Below, piece by piece: positions 7,796 to 16,882 of a stretch of 64,000 bases of DNA; the first letter of the stretch is position 1; each line of letters starts with the position of its first letter. The position numbers were made by a program, and so were the translations under genes. The stretch lies in assembly GCF_000425065.1 (NCBI RefSeq), contig NZ_KE384300.1, positions 100,559-164,558 on the forward strand. Reading direction: 5' to 3'. The notes under the pieces were generated by a model. The model searched no databases. It had not been told where the DNA came from and worked only from the letters and a program-made list of their open reading frames with translations. This DNA is from Actinomadura rifamycini DSM 43936. GTDB taxonomy: Bacteria > Actinomycetota > Actinomycetes > Streptosporangiales > Streptosporangiaceae.

Positions 7796-10700
7796 GTGGC
7801 CAAGGTCCGGGTATACGAGCTCGCCAAGGAGTTCGGAGTAGAGAGCAAGGTCGTCATGGCCAAGCTCCAGGAGATGGGCGAGTTCGTCCGTTCGGCGTCC
7901 TCCACGATCGAGGCGCCGGTCGTACGCAGGCTTACCGAAGCCTTCCAGAACGGTTCCTCCAAGCAGGGGGACAGGCGCGCCGCACCGAAGAAGCCTTCGG
8001 GGCAGCCGCGTCCGTCCGCGCCGCGTCCGGGTCCGCCCGCCGGCGACGGACGTTCCCAGGGTCCGCGTCCGGGCCCCCGTCCGGGCCCCGGTGGTCCCGG
8101 CGGCCAGGGCGCGCAGCGCCCGTCCGCGCCGAAGCCCGGCCCCGCCGGCGCCGGTGCGCCGAAGCCGGGCCCGCGCCCGCCGGTCCCGCCGGCGCCGACC
8201 CAGCAGGTCCCCGGCCGGCAGGCTCCGGGGCAGCAGGCTCCGGGCCAGCAGGTGCCGCCCCCGGCCGCCGCGCAGGGCCCGAGCGCCCCGCCGGCCGGTG
8301 AGCGCACCGACCGCGGCGAGCGGCCCGGCGGCCAGGGCGGCGGACGCCCGGCCGGCGGCCCGAAGCCGGGTCCCCGCGCGCCCAAGCCGGGCCCGCGTCC
8401 CGGCCCCCGCCCCGCGGGCGGCGGCCGCGGCCCCGGCGGTCCGCGTCCGGGCAACAACCCGTTCAGTTCCAACGCCAGCGGCATGGGCCAGGCGCCCAAG
8501 CCGGGCCCGCGTCCCGGCCCGCGGCCGGGCGGCGACCGTCCCGCCCGGGACGGCGGTCCGGCGGGCGGCCCCCGTCCGGGCCCGCGTCCCGGCGGCGCCC
8601 CCGGCGCCGGCGGCCCGCGCCCGAACCCGGGCAGCATGCCGCCCCGTCCGGGCGGCCCGCGGCCCAGCCCGATGAACATGCCGTCCTCGCGTCCCGCGGC
8701 CCCCGGTCGCGGCGGCCCCGGCGGCGGTCGTCCCGGCGGCGGCGGACGCCCCGGCGGCGGCGGTCGTCCCGGTGGCGGCGGCGGCGGTCGTCCGGGCGGC
8801 GGCTTCGGCGGTCCGCGCGGCGCCGGCGGCGGTGGCGGCGGTCGTCCGGGCGGCGGCTTCGGCCCCCGGCCCGGCGGCGGCGGTCGCGGTCGCGGCGGCA
8901 CGCAGGGCGCGTTCGGCCGTCCCGGCGGACGTCCCGCACGCGGGCGCAAGTCGAAGCGGGCGCGTCGTCAAGAGTTCGAGAACATGCAGGCGCCCGCCGT
9001 CGGCGGCGTCTCGGCCCCGCGCGGCAACGGCAAGACCATCCGGCTGCCGCAGGGCGCCTCGCTGACCGACTTCGCCGAGAAGATCGGCGCCAACCCGGCG
9101 TCGCTCGTCGCGATCATGATGCACCTCGGCAAGATGGTCACCGCGACGCAGTCCGTCGACCCCGACGACCTGCAGGCGCTCGGGCTCGAGCTGGACTTCG
9201 ACGTCCAGGTCGTCAGCCCCGAGGACGAGGACCGCGCGCTGCTCGAGTCGTTCGACATCGAGTACGGCGAGGACGAGGGCGGCGAGGAGCACCTCCAGGC
9301 GCGTCCGCCCGTGGTCACCGTCATGGGCCACGTCGACCACGGTAAGACGAAGCTGCTGGACGCCGTCCGGCACGCCAACGTGCAGGCGGGCGAGGCCGGC
9401 GGCATCACCCAGCACATCGGCGCCTACCAGGTCGAGACCGAGGTCGACGGCGAAGAGCGCAAGATCACCTTCATCGACACCCCGGGTCACGAGGCGTTCA
9501 CCGCCATGCGTGCCCGCGGTGCCGACACCACCGACCTGGTGGTGCTGGTGGTCGCCGCGGACGACGGCGTCAAGCCGCAGACGACCGAGGCGATCGACCA
9601 CGCCACCGCGGCCGGGGTGCCGATCGTGGTCGCGGTCAACAAGATCGACGTCGAGGGCGCCGACCCGAACAAGGTGCGGGCGCAGCTCACCGAGTACGGC
9701 CTGGTCGCCGAGGAGTTCGGCGGGCAGACCATGTTCGTCGACGTGTCCGCCAAGCAGGGCACGAACATCGACGGGCTGCTCGAGGCGATCATCCTGGCCG
9801 CCGACGCCGAGCTCGAGTTGAAGGCCAACCCCGACATGCCCGCCCAGGGCTCGGCCATCGAGGCCCACCTGGACAAGGGCCGGGGCGCCGTGGCGACCGT
9901 GCTGGTGCAGCGCGGCACGCTCCGGGTCGGCGACTCGATCGTCTGCGGCGTGGCCAACGGCCGCGTCCGGGCGATGCTCGACGAGAACGGCAACAACGTC
10001 GAGGAGGCGGGCCCGTCCCGTCCGGTGCTGGTGCTCGGCCTCGCCGCCGTGCCCGGCGCGGGCGACAACTTCCTGGTCGTCGACGACGACCGGGTGGCCC
10101 GGCAGATCGCCGACAAGCGCGTCGCGCGCAAGCGCAACGCCGAACTGCTGCGCAGCCGCAAGAGCAGCTCCCTCGAGGAACTGTTCAAGGACTTCCAGCA
10201 GGGCAAGCGGGAAGAGCTGCTGCTCATCCTCAAGGGCGACGTGTCCGGTTCGGTCGAAGCGCTGGAGGACTCGCTCCTCAAGATCGACGTGGGCGACGAG
10301 GTCAGCCTGCGGATCATCCGCCGCGGCGTCGGCGCGATCACGCAGGACGACGTCAACCTGTCGCTGGCGTCCGAGGAGGGCGCGGTCATCATCGGCTTCA
10401 ACGTGCGGCCCGAGCGGAACGCACAGGAGATCGCCGACCGCGAAGGCGTCGACATCCGGTACTACTCGGTCATCTACCAGGCGATCGAGGAGATCGAGGC
10501 GGCCCTCAAGGGCATGCTCAAGCCGGAGTTCGAGGAGGTCCAGCTCGGCACCGCGGAGATCCGCGAGATCTTCAAGGTGCCGCGGATCGGCAACGTCGCC
10601 GGTTCGATGGTCACCTCCGGCCACATCCAGCGGAACGCGAAGGCCCGCCTCGTCCGCGACGGCGTGGTCGTCGCCGACAACCTCACGGTGTCGTCGCTGC

Positions 10701-10828
10701 GCCGCTTCAAGGAAGACGCCACCGAGGTCCGCGAGGGCTTCGAGTGCGGTATCGGCGTGGGCTTCAACGACATCAAGCTCGGTGACGTCATCGAGTGCTT
10801 CGAGATGCGGGAGAAGCCCCGCGACTGA
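7796..10828 (+). CDS. infB: Translation initiation factor IF2
   Basis: IF2 is the GTPase that places fMet-tRNA on the 30S subunit and promotes subunit joining. The 1010-residue protein has an N-terminal IF2_N helix bundle (1-55, [15 protein letters not shown]), a very long Pro/Gly/Arg linker (about 60-395), a second IF2_N domain (415-480) and the G domain with GHVDHGKT near 510, DTPGHEAF near 561, NKID near 615 and SAKQG after it, followed by domains II, III and the C-terminal fMet-tRNA-binding domain. The GTG at 7796 follows AGGGAG and starts exactly at the conserved [11 protein letters not shown]; the longer upstream ATG frame is not needed. A 40-bp palindrome terminates the unit 30 bp downstream. 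Confidence 0.96.
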   Translation: MAKVRVYELAKEFGVESKVVMAKLQEMGEFVRSASSTIEAPVVRRLTEAFQNGSSKQGDRRAAPKKPSGQPRPSAPRPGPPAGDGRSQGPRPGPRPGPGGPGGQGAQRPSAPKPGPAGAGAPKPGPRPPVPPAPTQQVPGRQAPGQQAPGQQVPPPAAAQGPSAPPAGERTDRGERPGGQGGGRPAGGPKPGPRAPKPGPRPGPRPAGGGRGPGGPRPGNNPFSSNASGMGQAPKPGPRPGPRPGGDRPARDGGPAGGPRPGPRPGGAPGAGGPRPNPGSMPPRPGGPRPSPMNMPSSRPAAPGRGGPGGGRPGGGGRPGGGGRPGGGGGGRPGGGFGGPRGAGGGGGGRPGGGFGPRPGGGGRGRGGTQGAFGRPGGRPARGRKSKRARRQEFENMQAPAVGGVSAPRGNGKTIRLPQGASLTDFAEKIGANPASLVAIMMHLGKMVTATQSVDPDDLQALGLELDFDVQVVSPEDEDRALLESFDIEYGEDEGGEEHLQARPPVVTVMGHVDHGKTKLLDAVRHANVQAGEAGGITQHIGAYQVETEVDGEERKITFIDTPGHEAFTAMRARGADTTDLVVLVVAADDGVKPQTTEAIDHATAAGVPIVVAVNKIDVEGADPNKVRAQLTEYGLVAEEFGGQTMFVDVSAKQGTNIDGLLEAIILAADAELELKANPDMPAQGSAIEAHLDKGRGAVATVLVQRGTLRVGDSIVCGVANGRVRAMLDENGNNVEEAGPSRPVLVLGLAAVPGAGDNFLVVDDDRVARQIADKRVARKRNAELLRSRKSSSLEELFKDFQQGKREELLLILKGDVSGSVEALEDSLLKIDVGDEVSLRIIRRGVGAITQDDVNLSLASEEGAVIIGFNVRPERNAQEIADREGVDIRYYSVIYQAIEEIEAALKGMLKPEFEEVQLGTAEIREIFKVPRIGNVAGSMVTSGHIQRNAKARLVRDGVVVADNLTVSSLRRFKEDATEVREGFECGIGVGFNDIKLGDVIECFEMREKPRD

Positions 10829-10858
10829 GGCGCCCGGCGGCGTCCGCAGCCGAACGGC

Positions 10859-10898
10859 CGGCCGCCCGTCCGGACCCGCGGGTCCGGACGGGCGGCCG
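10859..10898 (+). terminator. Perfect 19-bp-arm palindrome after infB
   Basis: Arms 10859-10877 and 10880-10898 are exact reverse complements around a 2-base centre, 30 bp after the infB stop. There is no U-tract, as is usual for actinobacterial intrinsic terminators. Being symmetric it can act in both directions. Confidence 0.7.
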
Positions 10899-11010
10899 TC
10901 CCCGGCTCGGCCACCGTTCGAGGGGCTCGCCCCGGCCGCGGCGTGCGCTCGCCGGCGGGGTGAGTGGAATGTGACGGTCCGGGGCGCTCGACGGAAAAAC
11001 GGTGACATGG

Positions 11011-11036
11011 CGCCAGGCTCATCTCATAGCCTGGCG
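11011..11036 (+). promoter_or_regulatory. Hairpin upstream of ylxP
   Basis: CGCCAGGCT (11011-11019) and AGCCTGGCG (11028-11036) form a perfect 9-bp stem with an 8-base loop, followed by TCTGTCATTC. It could be a second terminator, an attenuator or a 5' mRNA stabiliser for the ylxP operon; the sequence alone does not decide. Confidence 0.45.
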
Positions 11037-11142
11037 TCTGTCATTCCCGGTCCCGCCGCCGCCGCAGGCGGAGGCCGGCCCGGGAACACGGCGGCCGATC
11101 GCCGTCGTTTCACTTTTGAGAGATCCCGAGGTGATCGATCAG

Positions 11143-11439
11143 GTGTACGTGGGTGCACTGACACTCGACCTGCTGCTGGGGGACGTCCGGTCGCTGAAGC
11201 AGAAGCGGTCCGTGGTCCGGCCCATCATCGCCGAGGTGCGCAAGCACTTCCCGGGTGTGGCCGTGGCCGAGACCGGCGACAACGACCTGTACCGCCGCGC
11301 GGAGATCGGGATCGCCGTGGTCTCGGGCACCGCGGCCAACTGCTCCCAGGTGCTCGAGCAGTGCGAGCGCCTGGTGTTCGGGCGGCCGGAGATCGAGCTG
11401 CTGTCGGCCAGGCAGCGGCTCTTCAATGACGAGGACTGA
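11143..11439 (+). CDS. ylxP: YlxP-like protein (DUF503)
   Basis: The protein of 98 residues matches the DUF503 family in length and in the conserved core YVGALTLDLLLGDVRSLKQKRSVV and ...HFPGVAVAETG. The family has a small ferredoxin-like fold and its members sit between infB and rbfA in many Gram-positive bacteria; a role in ribosome assembly is suspected but unproven. The GTG at 11143 is chosen because GAGGTGAT, an almost full anti-16S match, ends 7 bases upstream and because the family begins with (M)YVG. The open frame extends upstream to 11002 but that extension is unsupported. Confidence 0.9.
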   Translation: MYVGALTLDLLLGDVRSLKQKRSVVRPIIAEVRKHFPGVAVAETGDNDLYRRAEIGIAVVSGTAANCSQVLEQCERLVFGRPEIELLSARQRLFNDED

Positions 11440-11494
11440 ACCGGTCGGCGGCCGGGACACGGCCCTCGCCGGACCATAGAAAGGGAGTGCGATC

Positions 11495-11995
11495 ATGGTG
11501 GACGCAGCTCGGGCGCGCAAGCTCGCCGACCGCATCCAGCAGATCGTCGCCGAGATGCTGGAACGGCGGATCAAGGATCCGCGGCTCGGCTTCGTGACCG
11601 TGACGGACACCCGCATCACCAACGACCTGCGCGACGCCACCGTGTACTACACGGTGTACGGGTCGGACGGCGAGCGCGCCGAGACGGCCGCCGCGCTGGA
11701 GAGCGCCAAGGGCGTGATCCGCTCGGAGGTGGGCAAGAAGACGGGGATCCGGCACACGCCGAGCATCACCTTCGTCATGGACTCCCTGATGGAGAACGCC
11801 GCCCACATCGACGACCTGCTGGCGAAGGCGCGCGCGCGGGACGCCGAGGTCGCGCGGGCCGCGCAGGGCGCCGCGCACGCCGGTGACGCCAACCCGTACC
11901 GCGAGCCCGCCGCCGACGGCGATCCGGACGACGAGTTCGACGACGAGCCCGGGTCCGACGGCGAGGACGGCTCGTCCCGGCGCTCGCCGTCGTGA
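11495..11995 (+). CDS. rbfA: Ribosome-binding factor A
   Basis: RbfA is a cold-adaptation factor that acts late in 30S assembly on the 16S 5' helix. The KH-like fold is recognisable: [32 protein letters not shown], then [13 protein letters not shown] and [10 protein letters not shown]-type strand ([23 protein letters not shown]). At 166 residues it carries an acidic, probably disordered tail ([15 protein letters not shown]) beyond the 115-residue core. The ATG at 11495 follows AAGGGAG. Its stop overlaps the next start (GTGA), so the downstream phosphoesterase is translationally coupled. Confidence 0.95.
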   Translation: MVDAARARKLADRIQQIVAEMLERRIKDPRLGFVTVTDTRITNDLRDATVYYTVYGSDGERAETAAALESAKGVIRSEVGKKTGIRHTPSITFVMDSLMENAAHIDDLLAKARARDAEVARAAQGAAHAGDANPYREPAADGDPDDEFDDEPGSDGEDGSSRRSPS

Positions 11996-13188
11996 GCGCC
12001 GCCGAGGACCGCGCGGTCGCACCGGCGGCGTGGTCGCACGGATGGCCGTCGCGCGTCGCCGGCGGCTACCGGGCGGGCCACGGCGACGCCGGTCCCGGCC
12101 ACGATCCGGTGCCCGGCGCCGGGAACGGCGCCGCCGCTTCCGCCGCCTCCGTCGCCTCCGCAGAGGCCGCCCCGGACGCCGGCGACGGCTCCGGCGGCCT
12201 CGAGTGGGAGAAGGCGCTCGAGCTGATCCGCGCGGCCGACGAGGTGGTGCTCGCCTGCCATGTCGTCCCGGACGGGGACGCGCTCGGATCCATGCTCGCG
12301 CTCGGGCAGGCGCTCCGCTCGCTCGGCAAGCGGTGCCTCGCGTCGTTCGGCGAGCCGTTCACCGTCCCCGGCATCCTGCGGTTCCTGCCCGGCCAGGAGC
12401 TGCTCGTGGAGCCCGGCCGGCTGCCGGCGTCGCCCCGGCTGATGGTCTCGCTGGACGCGGCGGGCCGCGCCCGGCTGGGGTCCCTCGCCGGGCACGCCGA
12501 CCGGGCCGGGGCGCTGATCGTGGTCGACCACCACGCGTCCAACACGGGCTTCGGCGGGGTGCGGCTGGTCGACCCGGACGCCGCCGCGACGGCGGTGCTG
12601 GTCGAGGAGCTGATCCGGCGGCTCGGCGTCCCCCTCGACGGCGACATCGCCCAGAACCTGTACGCGGGGCTGGCGAGCGACACCGGCTCGTTCAAGTACC
12701 CGTGCACCACCCCCGAGGTGCACGATCTCGCCGGGCGGCTGCTCACCGCGGGCGTCCGTCCCGAGGCGGTCAGCCGCGAGCTGTGGGACCGGGCGCCGTT
12801 CGGCTACCTGCAGGTGCTCGCGGGCGCGCTGGCGCGGGCGCGGCTGGAGCGCGACGCCGCCGGCGGTCGGGGCCTGGTGTGGACGACGATCGCCCGGGCG
12901 GACCGGGACGCGCGCGACGTCCCCTACGATCAGCTCGAAGGCGTCATCGACCAGCTCCGCCGCACCGACGAGGCCGAGGTCGCGGTCGTGTGCAAGGAGA
13001 ACGACGACGGCGACTGGTACGTGTCCATGCGCTCCAAGGGGGCGGTGGACGTCGGCCGCGCCTGCGTCGCGCTGGGCGGGGGCGGGCACCGGACCGCGGC
13101 CGCGTTCACGACGGCCGGCGAGCCCTCGGCCGTCATCGACCGGCTGCGCGGCGCGCTGCGCCCGCCCGGCGAGGCCGCCCCGTCCTGA
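11992..13188 (+). CDS. nrnA: DHH/DHHA1 phosphoesterase, NrnA-like (oligoribonuclease/pAp phosphatase)
   Basis: NrnA-type enzymes degrade short RNA oligomers and pAp in the cytosol. The 398-residue protein has the metal-binding motifs [10 protein letters not shown] (about 92-101), the DHH motif as VVDHHASN (about 177) and the DHHA1 substrate motif [11 protein letters not shown] near residue 361. The first 70 residues are an Ala/Gly-rich extension with no motif, so translation could also begin further in, but the GTG at 11992 overlaps the rbfA stop as GTGA and is the likely coupled start. A gene of this family between rbfA and truB is the standard actinobacterial order. Confidence 0.88.
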   Translation: MSAAEDRAVAPAAWSHGWPSRVAGGYRAGHGDAGPGHDPVPGAGNGAAASAASVASAEAAPDAGDGSGGLEWEKALELIRAADEVVLACHVVPDGDALGSMLALGQALRSLGKRCLASFGEPFTVPGILRFLPGQELLVEPGRLPASPRLMVSLDAAGRARLGSLAGHADRAGALIVVDHHASNTGFGGVRLVDPDAAATAVLVEELIRRLGVPLDGDIAQNLYAGLASDTGSFKYPCTTPEVHDLAGRLLTAGVRPEAVSRELWDRAPFGYLQVLAGALARARLERDAAGGRGLVWTTIARADRDARDVPYDQLEGVIDQLRRTDEAEVAVVCKENDDGDWYVSMRSKGAVDVGRACVALGGGGHRTAAAFTTAGEPSAVIDRLRGALRPPGEAAPS

Positions 13189-13212
13189 CCCTTCGGCCAA
13201 GCAGTCGGACCC

Positions 13213-13230
13213 GGCCGGGGACCCCCGGCC
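13213..13230 (+). promoter_or_regulatory. Small hairpin before truB
   Basis: GGCCGGGG (13213-13220) pairs exactly with CCCCGGCC (13223-13230) around two bases. It lies in the 59-bp gap between the phosphoesterase stop and truB, 17 bp before the truB start, and could weaken read-through or protect an RNA end. Confidence 0.35.
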
Positions 13231-13247
13231 CTGGAATCGGAGCGCGC

Positions 13248-14120
13248 GTGGAGAACTCGGGGCTCGTCATCGTCGACAAGCCGGCGGACTGGACCTCGCA
13301 CGACGTCGTCGGCCGCATGCGGCGGCTCGCGAAGACCCGCCGGGTCGGGCACGCGGGGACGCTCGACCCGATGGCGACGGGCGTCCTCGTGCTCGGCGTG
13401 GGGAAGGCGACCCGGCTGCTCGGGCACCTCGCCCTCACCGAGAAGGGCTACGACGCGACGATCCGGCTCGGGCAGTCGACCAACACCGACGACGCCGAGG
13501 GCGAGATCACCGCGTCGGCGTCCGCCGCCGCCGTGACCGACGAGGCGCTGCACGCGGGCGTCGCGGCGCTGACGGGGCGCATCGAGCAGGTGCCGCCGCA
13601 GGTCAGCGCGATCAAGGTGAACGGCGAGCGGGCCTACAAGATGGCCCGCAAGGGCGAGGAGGTCGAGCTGAAGGCCCGGCCGGTGACCGTGCACGGCTTC
13701 ACCGTCACCGGTGTCCGCCGCGACGGCGACCTGATCGACGTCGACGCGTCGGTGGCGTGCTCGTCCGGCACCTACATCCGCGCGCTGGCCCGCGACCTCG
13801 GCGCGTCCCTCGGCTGCGGCGGGCACCTGACCCGGCTGCGCCGCACCCGCGTCGGCCCCTACGACCTCGGCATGGCCCGCACCCTGGACGCCCTGGCGGA
13901 GGACCTCGAGATCCTGCCGATGAACGAGGCGGTCGCCGCGGTGTTCCCGCGGCGGGACGTGTCGGCGGACGACGCCCGCAAGGTCGCGCACGGGGGGCGG
14001 CTCCCGGCGGCCGGGCTCGGCCCGGGGCCGGTCGGCGTGTTCGGACCGGACGGGACGCTGCTCGCGCTCGTCGAGGAGCAGGGGCGCGCGGCCAAACCGC
14101 TGGCGGTCTTCGTTCCCTGA
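13248..14120 (+). CDS. truB: tRNA pseudouridine(55) synthase TruB
   Basis: TruB converts U55 of the tRNA T-loop to pseudouridine. The 290-residue protein has the family N-terminus GLVIVDKPADWTSHDVV, the catalytic motif HAGTLDPMATG with D40, the RIEQVPPQVSAIKVNGERAYKMAR segment and the C-terminal CSSGTYIRALARDLG block. The C-terminal part after about residue 225 is a small PUA-like region. The GTG at 13248, 7 bases after GGAG, was chosen because it begins directly before the conserved N-terminus; the much longer frame through the previous gene is a shadow. It closes the rbfA operon. Confidence 0.95.
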   Translation: MENSGLVIVDKPADWTSHDVVGRMRRLAKTRRVGHAGTLDPMATGVLVLGVGKATRLLGHLALTEKGYDATIRLGQSTNTDDAEGEITASASAAAVTDEALHAGVAALTGRIEQVPPQVSAIKVNGERAYKMARKGEEVELKARPVTVHGFTVTGVRRDGDLIDVDASVACSSGTYIRALARDLGASLGCGGHLTRLRRTRVGPYDLGMARTLDALAEDLEILPMNEAVAAVFPRRDVSADDARKVAHGGRLPAAGLGPGPVGVFGPDGTLLALVEEQGRAAKPLAVFVP

Positions 14121-14179
14121 CGGGCCCGGCGCACGCCCCGCCCGTCCGTGTCGATCGTCACGCCGGGACACCGGTGCCA

Positions 14180-14222
14180 AACCAACCTACGGTGTCGTAA
14201 CCTACGTAACCGTAAGTTGGTT
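14180..14222. promoter_or_regulatory. Inverted-repeat operator upstream of hemolysin-III-like gene
   Basis: AACCAACCTACGGT (14180-14193) and ACCGTAAGTTGGTT (14209-14222) are reverse complements with one mismatch, separated by 15 bases that include the palindrome TACGTA (14203-14208). The element ends 28 bp before the ATG and is AT-richer than its surroundings. It looks like a binding site for a dimeric (TetR-like) repressor; no regulator gene is adjacent. Confidence 0.6.
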
Positions 14223-14249
14223 GTGGCATGGTCAGAGCAGGAGGTGTCC

Positions 14250-14930
14250 ATGGCGACGGCGACGAGCGGCCGCACCGGGAGCGCACCCGTCGATTCCCCC
14301 ACGCGCCCGAGGCTTCGCGGCTGGCTGCACATCGGCGCGTTCCCGGCCGTCCTGGTCGCCGGGCTCGTGCTGGTCGCGCTCGGCCCGACGACGCAGGCCC
14401 GGCTGGCCTCGGCGGTGTACGTGGCGGCGTCCGGGATGCTGTTCGGCATCTCCGGCACCTACCACCGGCAGCGCTCGCACCGGGTCATCGAGGTGCTGCG
14501 CCGCTTCGACCACGCGAACATCTACCTGATCATCGCCGGGACGTACACGCCGTTCGCCGTCGTGGCCCTGGACGGCGGTGCCCGCGTCGGGGTCCTGGCC
14601 ACCGTGTGGACGGGCGCGATCGCCGGCGTCGTGTTCCGGACGGTCTGGATCGGCGCCCCCCGCGCCCTCTACGTCACCCTGTACATCGTCCTGGGCTGGG
14701 TCGCGGTGTTCTTCATGCCGCAGTTCCTGGACGGCGCGGGCGTCGCGGCGTGCGTCCTCGTCGCGATCGGCGGCATCTGCTACAGCCTGGGCGGCGTCGT
14801 GTACGGGCTGCGCCGCCCCGACCCGTCCCCGAGCTGGTTCGGGTTCCATGAGGTGTTCCACACGTTCACGCTCGTGGCGTACGTCCTCCAGTACATCGCG
14901 GTTTCGCTGGTCGTGTACCAGTCCGGCTGA
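14250..14930 (+). CDS. Hemolysin III family (PAQR/CREST) membrane protein
   Basis: The 226-residue integral membrane protein has about seven hydrophobic segments and the conserved residues of the CREST/PAQR superfamily: GTYH with H72 at the end of the second helix, FDHANIY (D87, H88) in the third and FHEVFHTF near 204-211 in the last part, which in the superfamily form a metal-dependent hydrolase-like site in the membrane. Despite the name, no toxin activity should be assumed; members are linked to lipid/membrane homeostasis. The ATG at 14250 follows GCAGGAGGTG. A strong inverted repeat just upstream suggests specific repression. Confidence 0.85.
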   Translation: MATATSGRTGSAPVDSPTRPRLRGWLHIGAFPAVLVAGLVLVALGPTTQARLASAVYVAASGMLFGISGTYHRQRSHRVIEVLRRFDHANIYLIIAGTYTPFAVVALDGGARVGVLATVWTGAIAGVVFRTVWIGAPRALYVTLYIVLGWVAVFFMPQFLDGAGVAACVLVAIGGICYSLGGVVYGLRRPDPSPSWFGFHEVFHTFTLVAYVLQYIAVSLVVYQSG

Positions 14931-15075
14931 CCCGCGCCAGGCGCGTCCCGGACGCGTTCGCCCGCGTTAGGGCGCCCCTCCCACGACGTCGGCCCGGGGC
15001 GCATGGCACCCTTTATGGCGACGGCAAGAACCGGGCAGACGAGAACCGGACGGATACGTCCTACGCAGGGAGAGC

Positions 15076-16056
15076 ATGGTGCGGCGCTGGCATGGCCTCG
15101 ACGAGGTACCCGCCGACTGGGGCCGTTCGGTGGTCACCATCGGCGTGTTCGACGGTGTGCACCGCGGGCATCAGCGGATCGTCGGCGCCGCCGCCGAGGA
15201 GGCCCGGCGGCGCGGGCTGCGCTCCGTGGTGATCACCTTCGACCCGCATCCGGACGAGGTCGTGCGGCCCGGCACCCACCCGCCGCTGCTGGCCACCACC
15301 GGCCGCCGCATCGAGCTGCTCGGGGGCCTCGGCACCGATGCGGTCGTGGTGGTCGCGTTCACGCTCGACCTGTCGAAGACGCCGCCGGACGAGTTCGTCC
15401 GGCAGGTCCTCGTCGACCGGCTGCACGCGGCGCACGTCATCGTCGGCGAGGACTTCCGGTTCGGGCACAAGGCCAAGGGCGACATCGCCCTGCTGCAGGA
15501 GCTCGGCGGCAAGTACGACTTCACCGCCGAGGGCGTCCCGCTGGTGGCGGACGGCGACACCATCTCCTCGACCTCCATCCGGGAGCGGCTGGGGGCGGGC
15601 GACGTCGAGGCCGCCGCCGAGGCGCTCGGCCGGCCGCACCGGGTCGAGGGCGTCGTCGTGCGCGGCCACCGCCGCGGGCGGGCGCTCGGCTTCCCGACCG
15701 CGAACCTGGAGACGCTGCCCAACACCGCGATCCCCGCCGACGGCGTCTACGGCGGCTGGCTGGTCTGCGACTCCGACCGCTACCCGGGCTTCCGGTGGCC
15801 CGCCGCGATCTCCATCGGGACGAACCCGACGTTCGAGGGCGCGGGGGAGCGGACGGTCGAGGCGTACGCGCTCGACCGCGACGACCTCGACCTGTACGGC
15901 GAGCACATGGGCGTCGACTTCGTCGCCCGCATCCGGGACACGCTCAAGTTCGACTCGGTCGACGCGCTCGTCGAGGAGATGCGCCGGGACGCCGACCGGG
16001 CCCGGGAGATCACCGCGGCCGCGCCCGGCGAGGAGCCCGGGACGCCCGCCGGGTGA
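15076..16056 (+). CDS. ribF: Bifunctional riboflavin kinase/FAD synthetase
   Basis: RibF makes FMN from riboflavin and then FAD. The N-terminal adenylyltransferase domain (1-185) has GVFDGVHRGHQ at 23-33, the HxGH nucleotide-binding motif, and ISSTSIRERL near 169; the C-terminal kinase domain (190-310) has RGRALGFPTANL with the PTAN motif and SIGTNPTF with the downstream acidic VEAYALD. The 326-residue length is normal. The ATG at 15076 follows GGGAGAG. It stands alone upstream of rpsO, 145 bp after the membrane-protein gene, in the usual truB-ribF-rpsO order. Confidence 0.95.
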   Translation: MVRRWHGLDEVPADWGRSVVTIGVFDGVHRGHQRIVGAAAEEARRRGLRSVVITFDPHPDEVVRPGTHPPLLATTGRRIELLGGLGTDAVVVVAFTLDLSKTPPDEFVRQVLVDRLHAAHVIVGEDFRFGHKAKGDIALLQELGGKYDFTAEGVPLVADGDTISSTSIRERLGAGDVEAAAEALGRPHRVEGVVVRGHRRGRALGFPTANLETLPNTAIPADGVYGGWLVCDSDRYPGFRWPAAISIGTNPTFEGAGERTVEAYALDRDDLDLYGEHMGVDFVARIRDTLKFDSVDALVEEMRRDADRAREITAAAPGEEPGTPAG

Positions 16057-16285
16057 CGTCCCGCGCGGGGCCGGTCGCGCGCCGCACCCTCCGTGATCAG
16101 GGGGGACCCGGACCGTGACGGTGCGTCGTCCCGGCATGGTACGGTGAAGAATCGCCGGGATGGGCCCCGGCGCGGCTGGCTGCACCCTCATGCGGCTCGC
16201 CACATCTCTCAATGACGCACCATGCGGACCCGTTCGCCCGCTTCCGGGCCGGGATCTGCGGGTGACGACCTTACGAAGGAGCCAC
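16057..16285 (+). promoter_or_regulatory. rpsO leader and promoter region
   Basis: This 229-bp spacer should contain the rpsO promoter and leader. A TACGGT hexamer at about 16139-16145 fits a -10 element, leaving a leader of about 135 bases with several GC-rich self-complementary stretches. S15 often represses its own mRNA through a leader structure; whether this leader does so cannot be read from the sequence alone. Confidence 0.3.
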
Positions 16286-16555
16286 GTGTCGCTCGACACC
16301 GCCACGAAGAAGCAGATCATCGCCGAGTACGCGACCACTGAGGGTGACACCGGGTCTCCGGAGGTCCAGGTCGCGCTGCTGACCCGGCGCATCACCGATC
16401 TGACCGAGCACCTCAAGGAGCACAAGCACGACCACCACAGCCGCCGCGGCCTCCTGCTGCTGGTCGGCCAGCGGCGTCGGCTCCTGAAGTACCTCGCCAA
16501 CAAGGACATCAACCGCTACCGGAAGCTGATCGAGCGCCTCGGTCTGCGCCGCTAG
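16286..16555 (+). CDS. rpsO: 30S ribosomal protein S15
   Basis: The 89-residue protein is full length for S15 and contains the hallmark blocks [47 protein letters not shown] and [13 protein letters not shown]15 binds the 16S central domain early in 30S assembly. The GTG at 16286 follows GAAGGAG and starts at the conserved SLDTATKK; the in-frame upstream extension is leader RNA. A terminator-like hairpin follows 9 bp after the stop, before pnp. Confidence 0.97.
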   Translation: MSLDTATKKQIIAEYATTEGDTGSPEVQVALLTRRITDLTEHLKEHKHDHHSRRGLLLLVGQRRRLLKYLANKDINRYRKLIERLGLRR

Positions 16556-16882
16556 CGGTGTGAGGGAGTGGCCATCGGGCCACTCCCTTCCTTTATCGGC
16601 CGGGTGAAGCCGTGCAGGCCCCCCGGCCCGGCCGGGGTCGGGCGGACGGCCCGCCCCGGCGCAGCCCGCGCCGTCCGGCCCACCGGCCGGACCGGCCGGA
16701 CAACCGAAGAGAAGACCCTCGCGGACACCGCTGGTGCGGGCCGGTCCTCGGTAGTGGCTTCCGGATCCGATCCGCCCGCGTCGGCGGGCACGGGATCCGG
16801 GTGCTTCGATCGAAGACCGGCAGCGTGACAAGCCACGGGAAACGGCCGCGAGGTCCGATACCGGAACCTGAGGAGGTTTCCC
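16556..16882. other. rpsO-pnp spacer
   Basis: The 327-bp spacer starts with the hairpin at 16564-16587 and ends with the strong pnp ribosome binding site GAGGAGG (about 16870-16876). Between them lie GC-rich self-complementary runs of CCGG-type repeats (around 16676-16705) that may fold in the pnp leader, as pnp mRNAs are often autoregulated through a leader stem processed by RNase III. The open frames crossing it show no protein-like features. Confidence 0.4.
16564..16587 (+). terminator. Intrinsic terminator after rpsO
   Basis: GGGAGTGGCC (16564-16573) and GGCCACTCCC (16578-16587) form a perfect 10-bp stem with an ATCG tetraloop, followed by TTCCTTTAT. This is the only terminator in the window with a T-rich tail. 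Confidence 0.75.

Larger units (their letters stand above)
10829..11142. other. infB-ylxP intergenic region
   Basis: This 314-bp stretch holds the large palindrome at 10859-10898 that should end the rimP-infB transcript, a second hairpin at 11011-11036 and the ylxP ribosome binding site at 11128-11135. The frame that runs from 11002 into ylxP lacks a ribosome binding site and its extra 47 residues are unlike the family, so it is not taken as coding. A promoter for ylxP-rbfA-truB probably lies between the two hairpins, but no clear -35/-10 pair is visible. Confidence 0.5.

Noticed and set aside
7583-11008. 1141-residue open frame antisense to infB
   Set aside because: It is the mirror of the Gly/Pro/Arg and acidic codons of infB; the translation is low-complexity and has no start signal, and infB itself is certain.
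11002-11142. N-terminal extension of the YlxP frame to 145 residues
   Set aside because: It crosses the hairpin at 11011-11036 and lacks a start signal, while the start at 11143 has a near-perfect ribosome binding site and matches the family length.
14250-14930. Hemolysin III as a virulence factor
   Set aside because: The family name is historical; the protein has the CREST/PAQR membrane fold and no toxin features.
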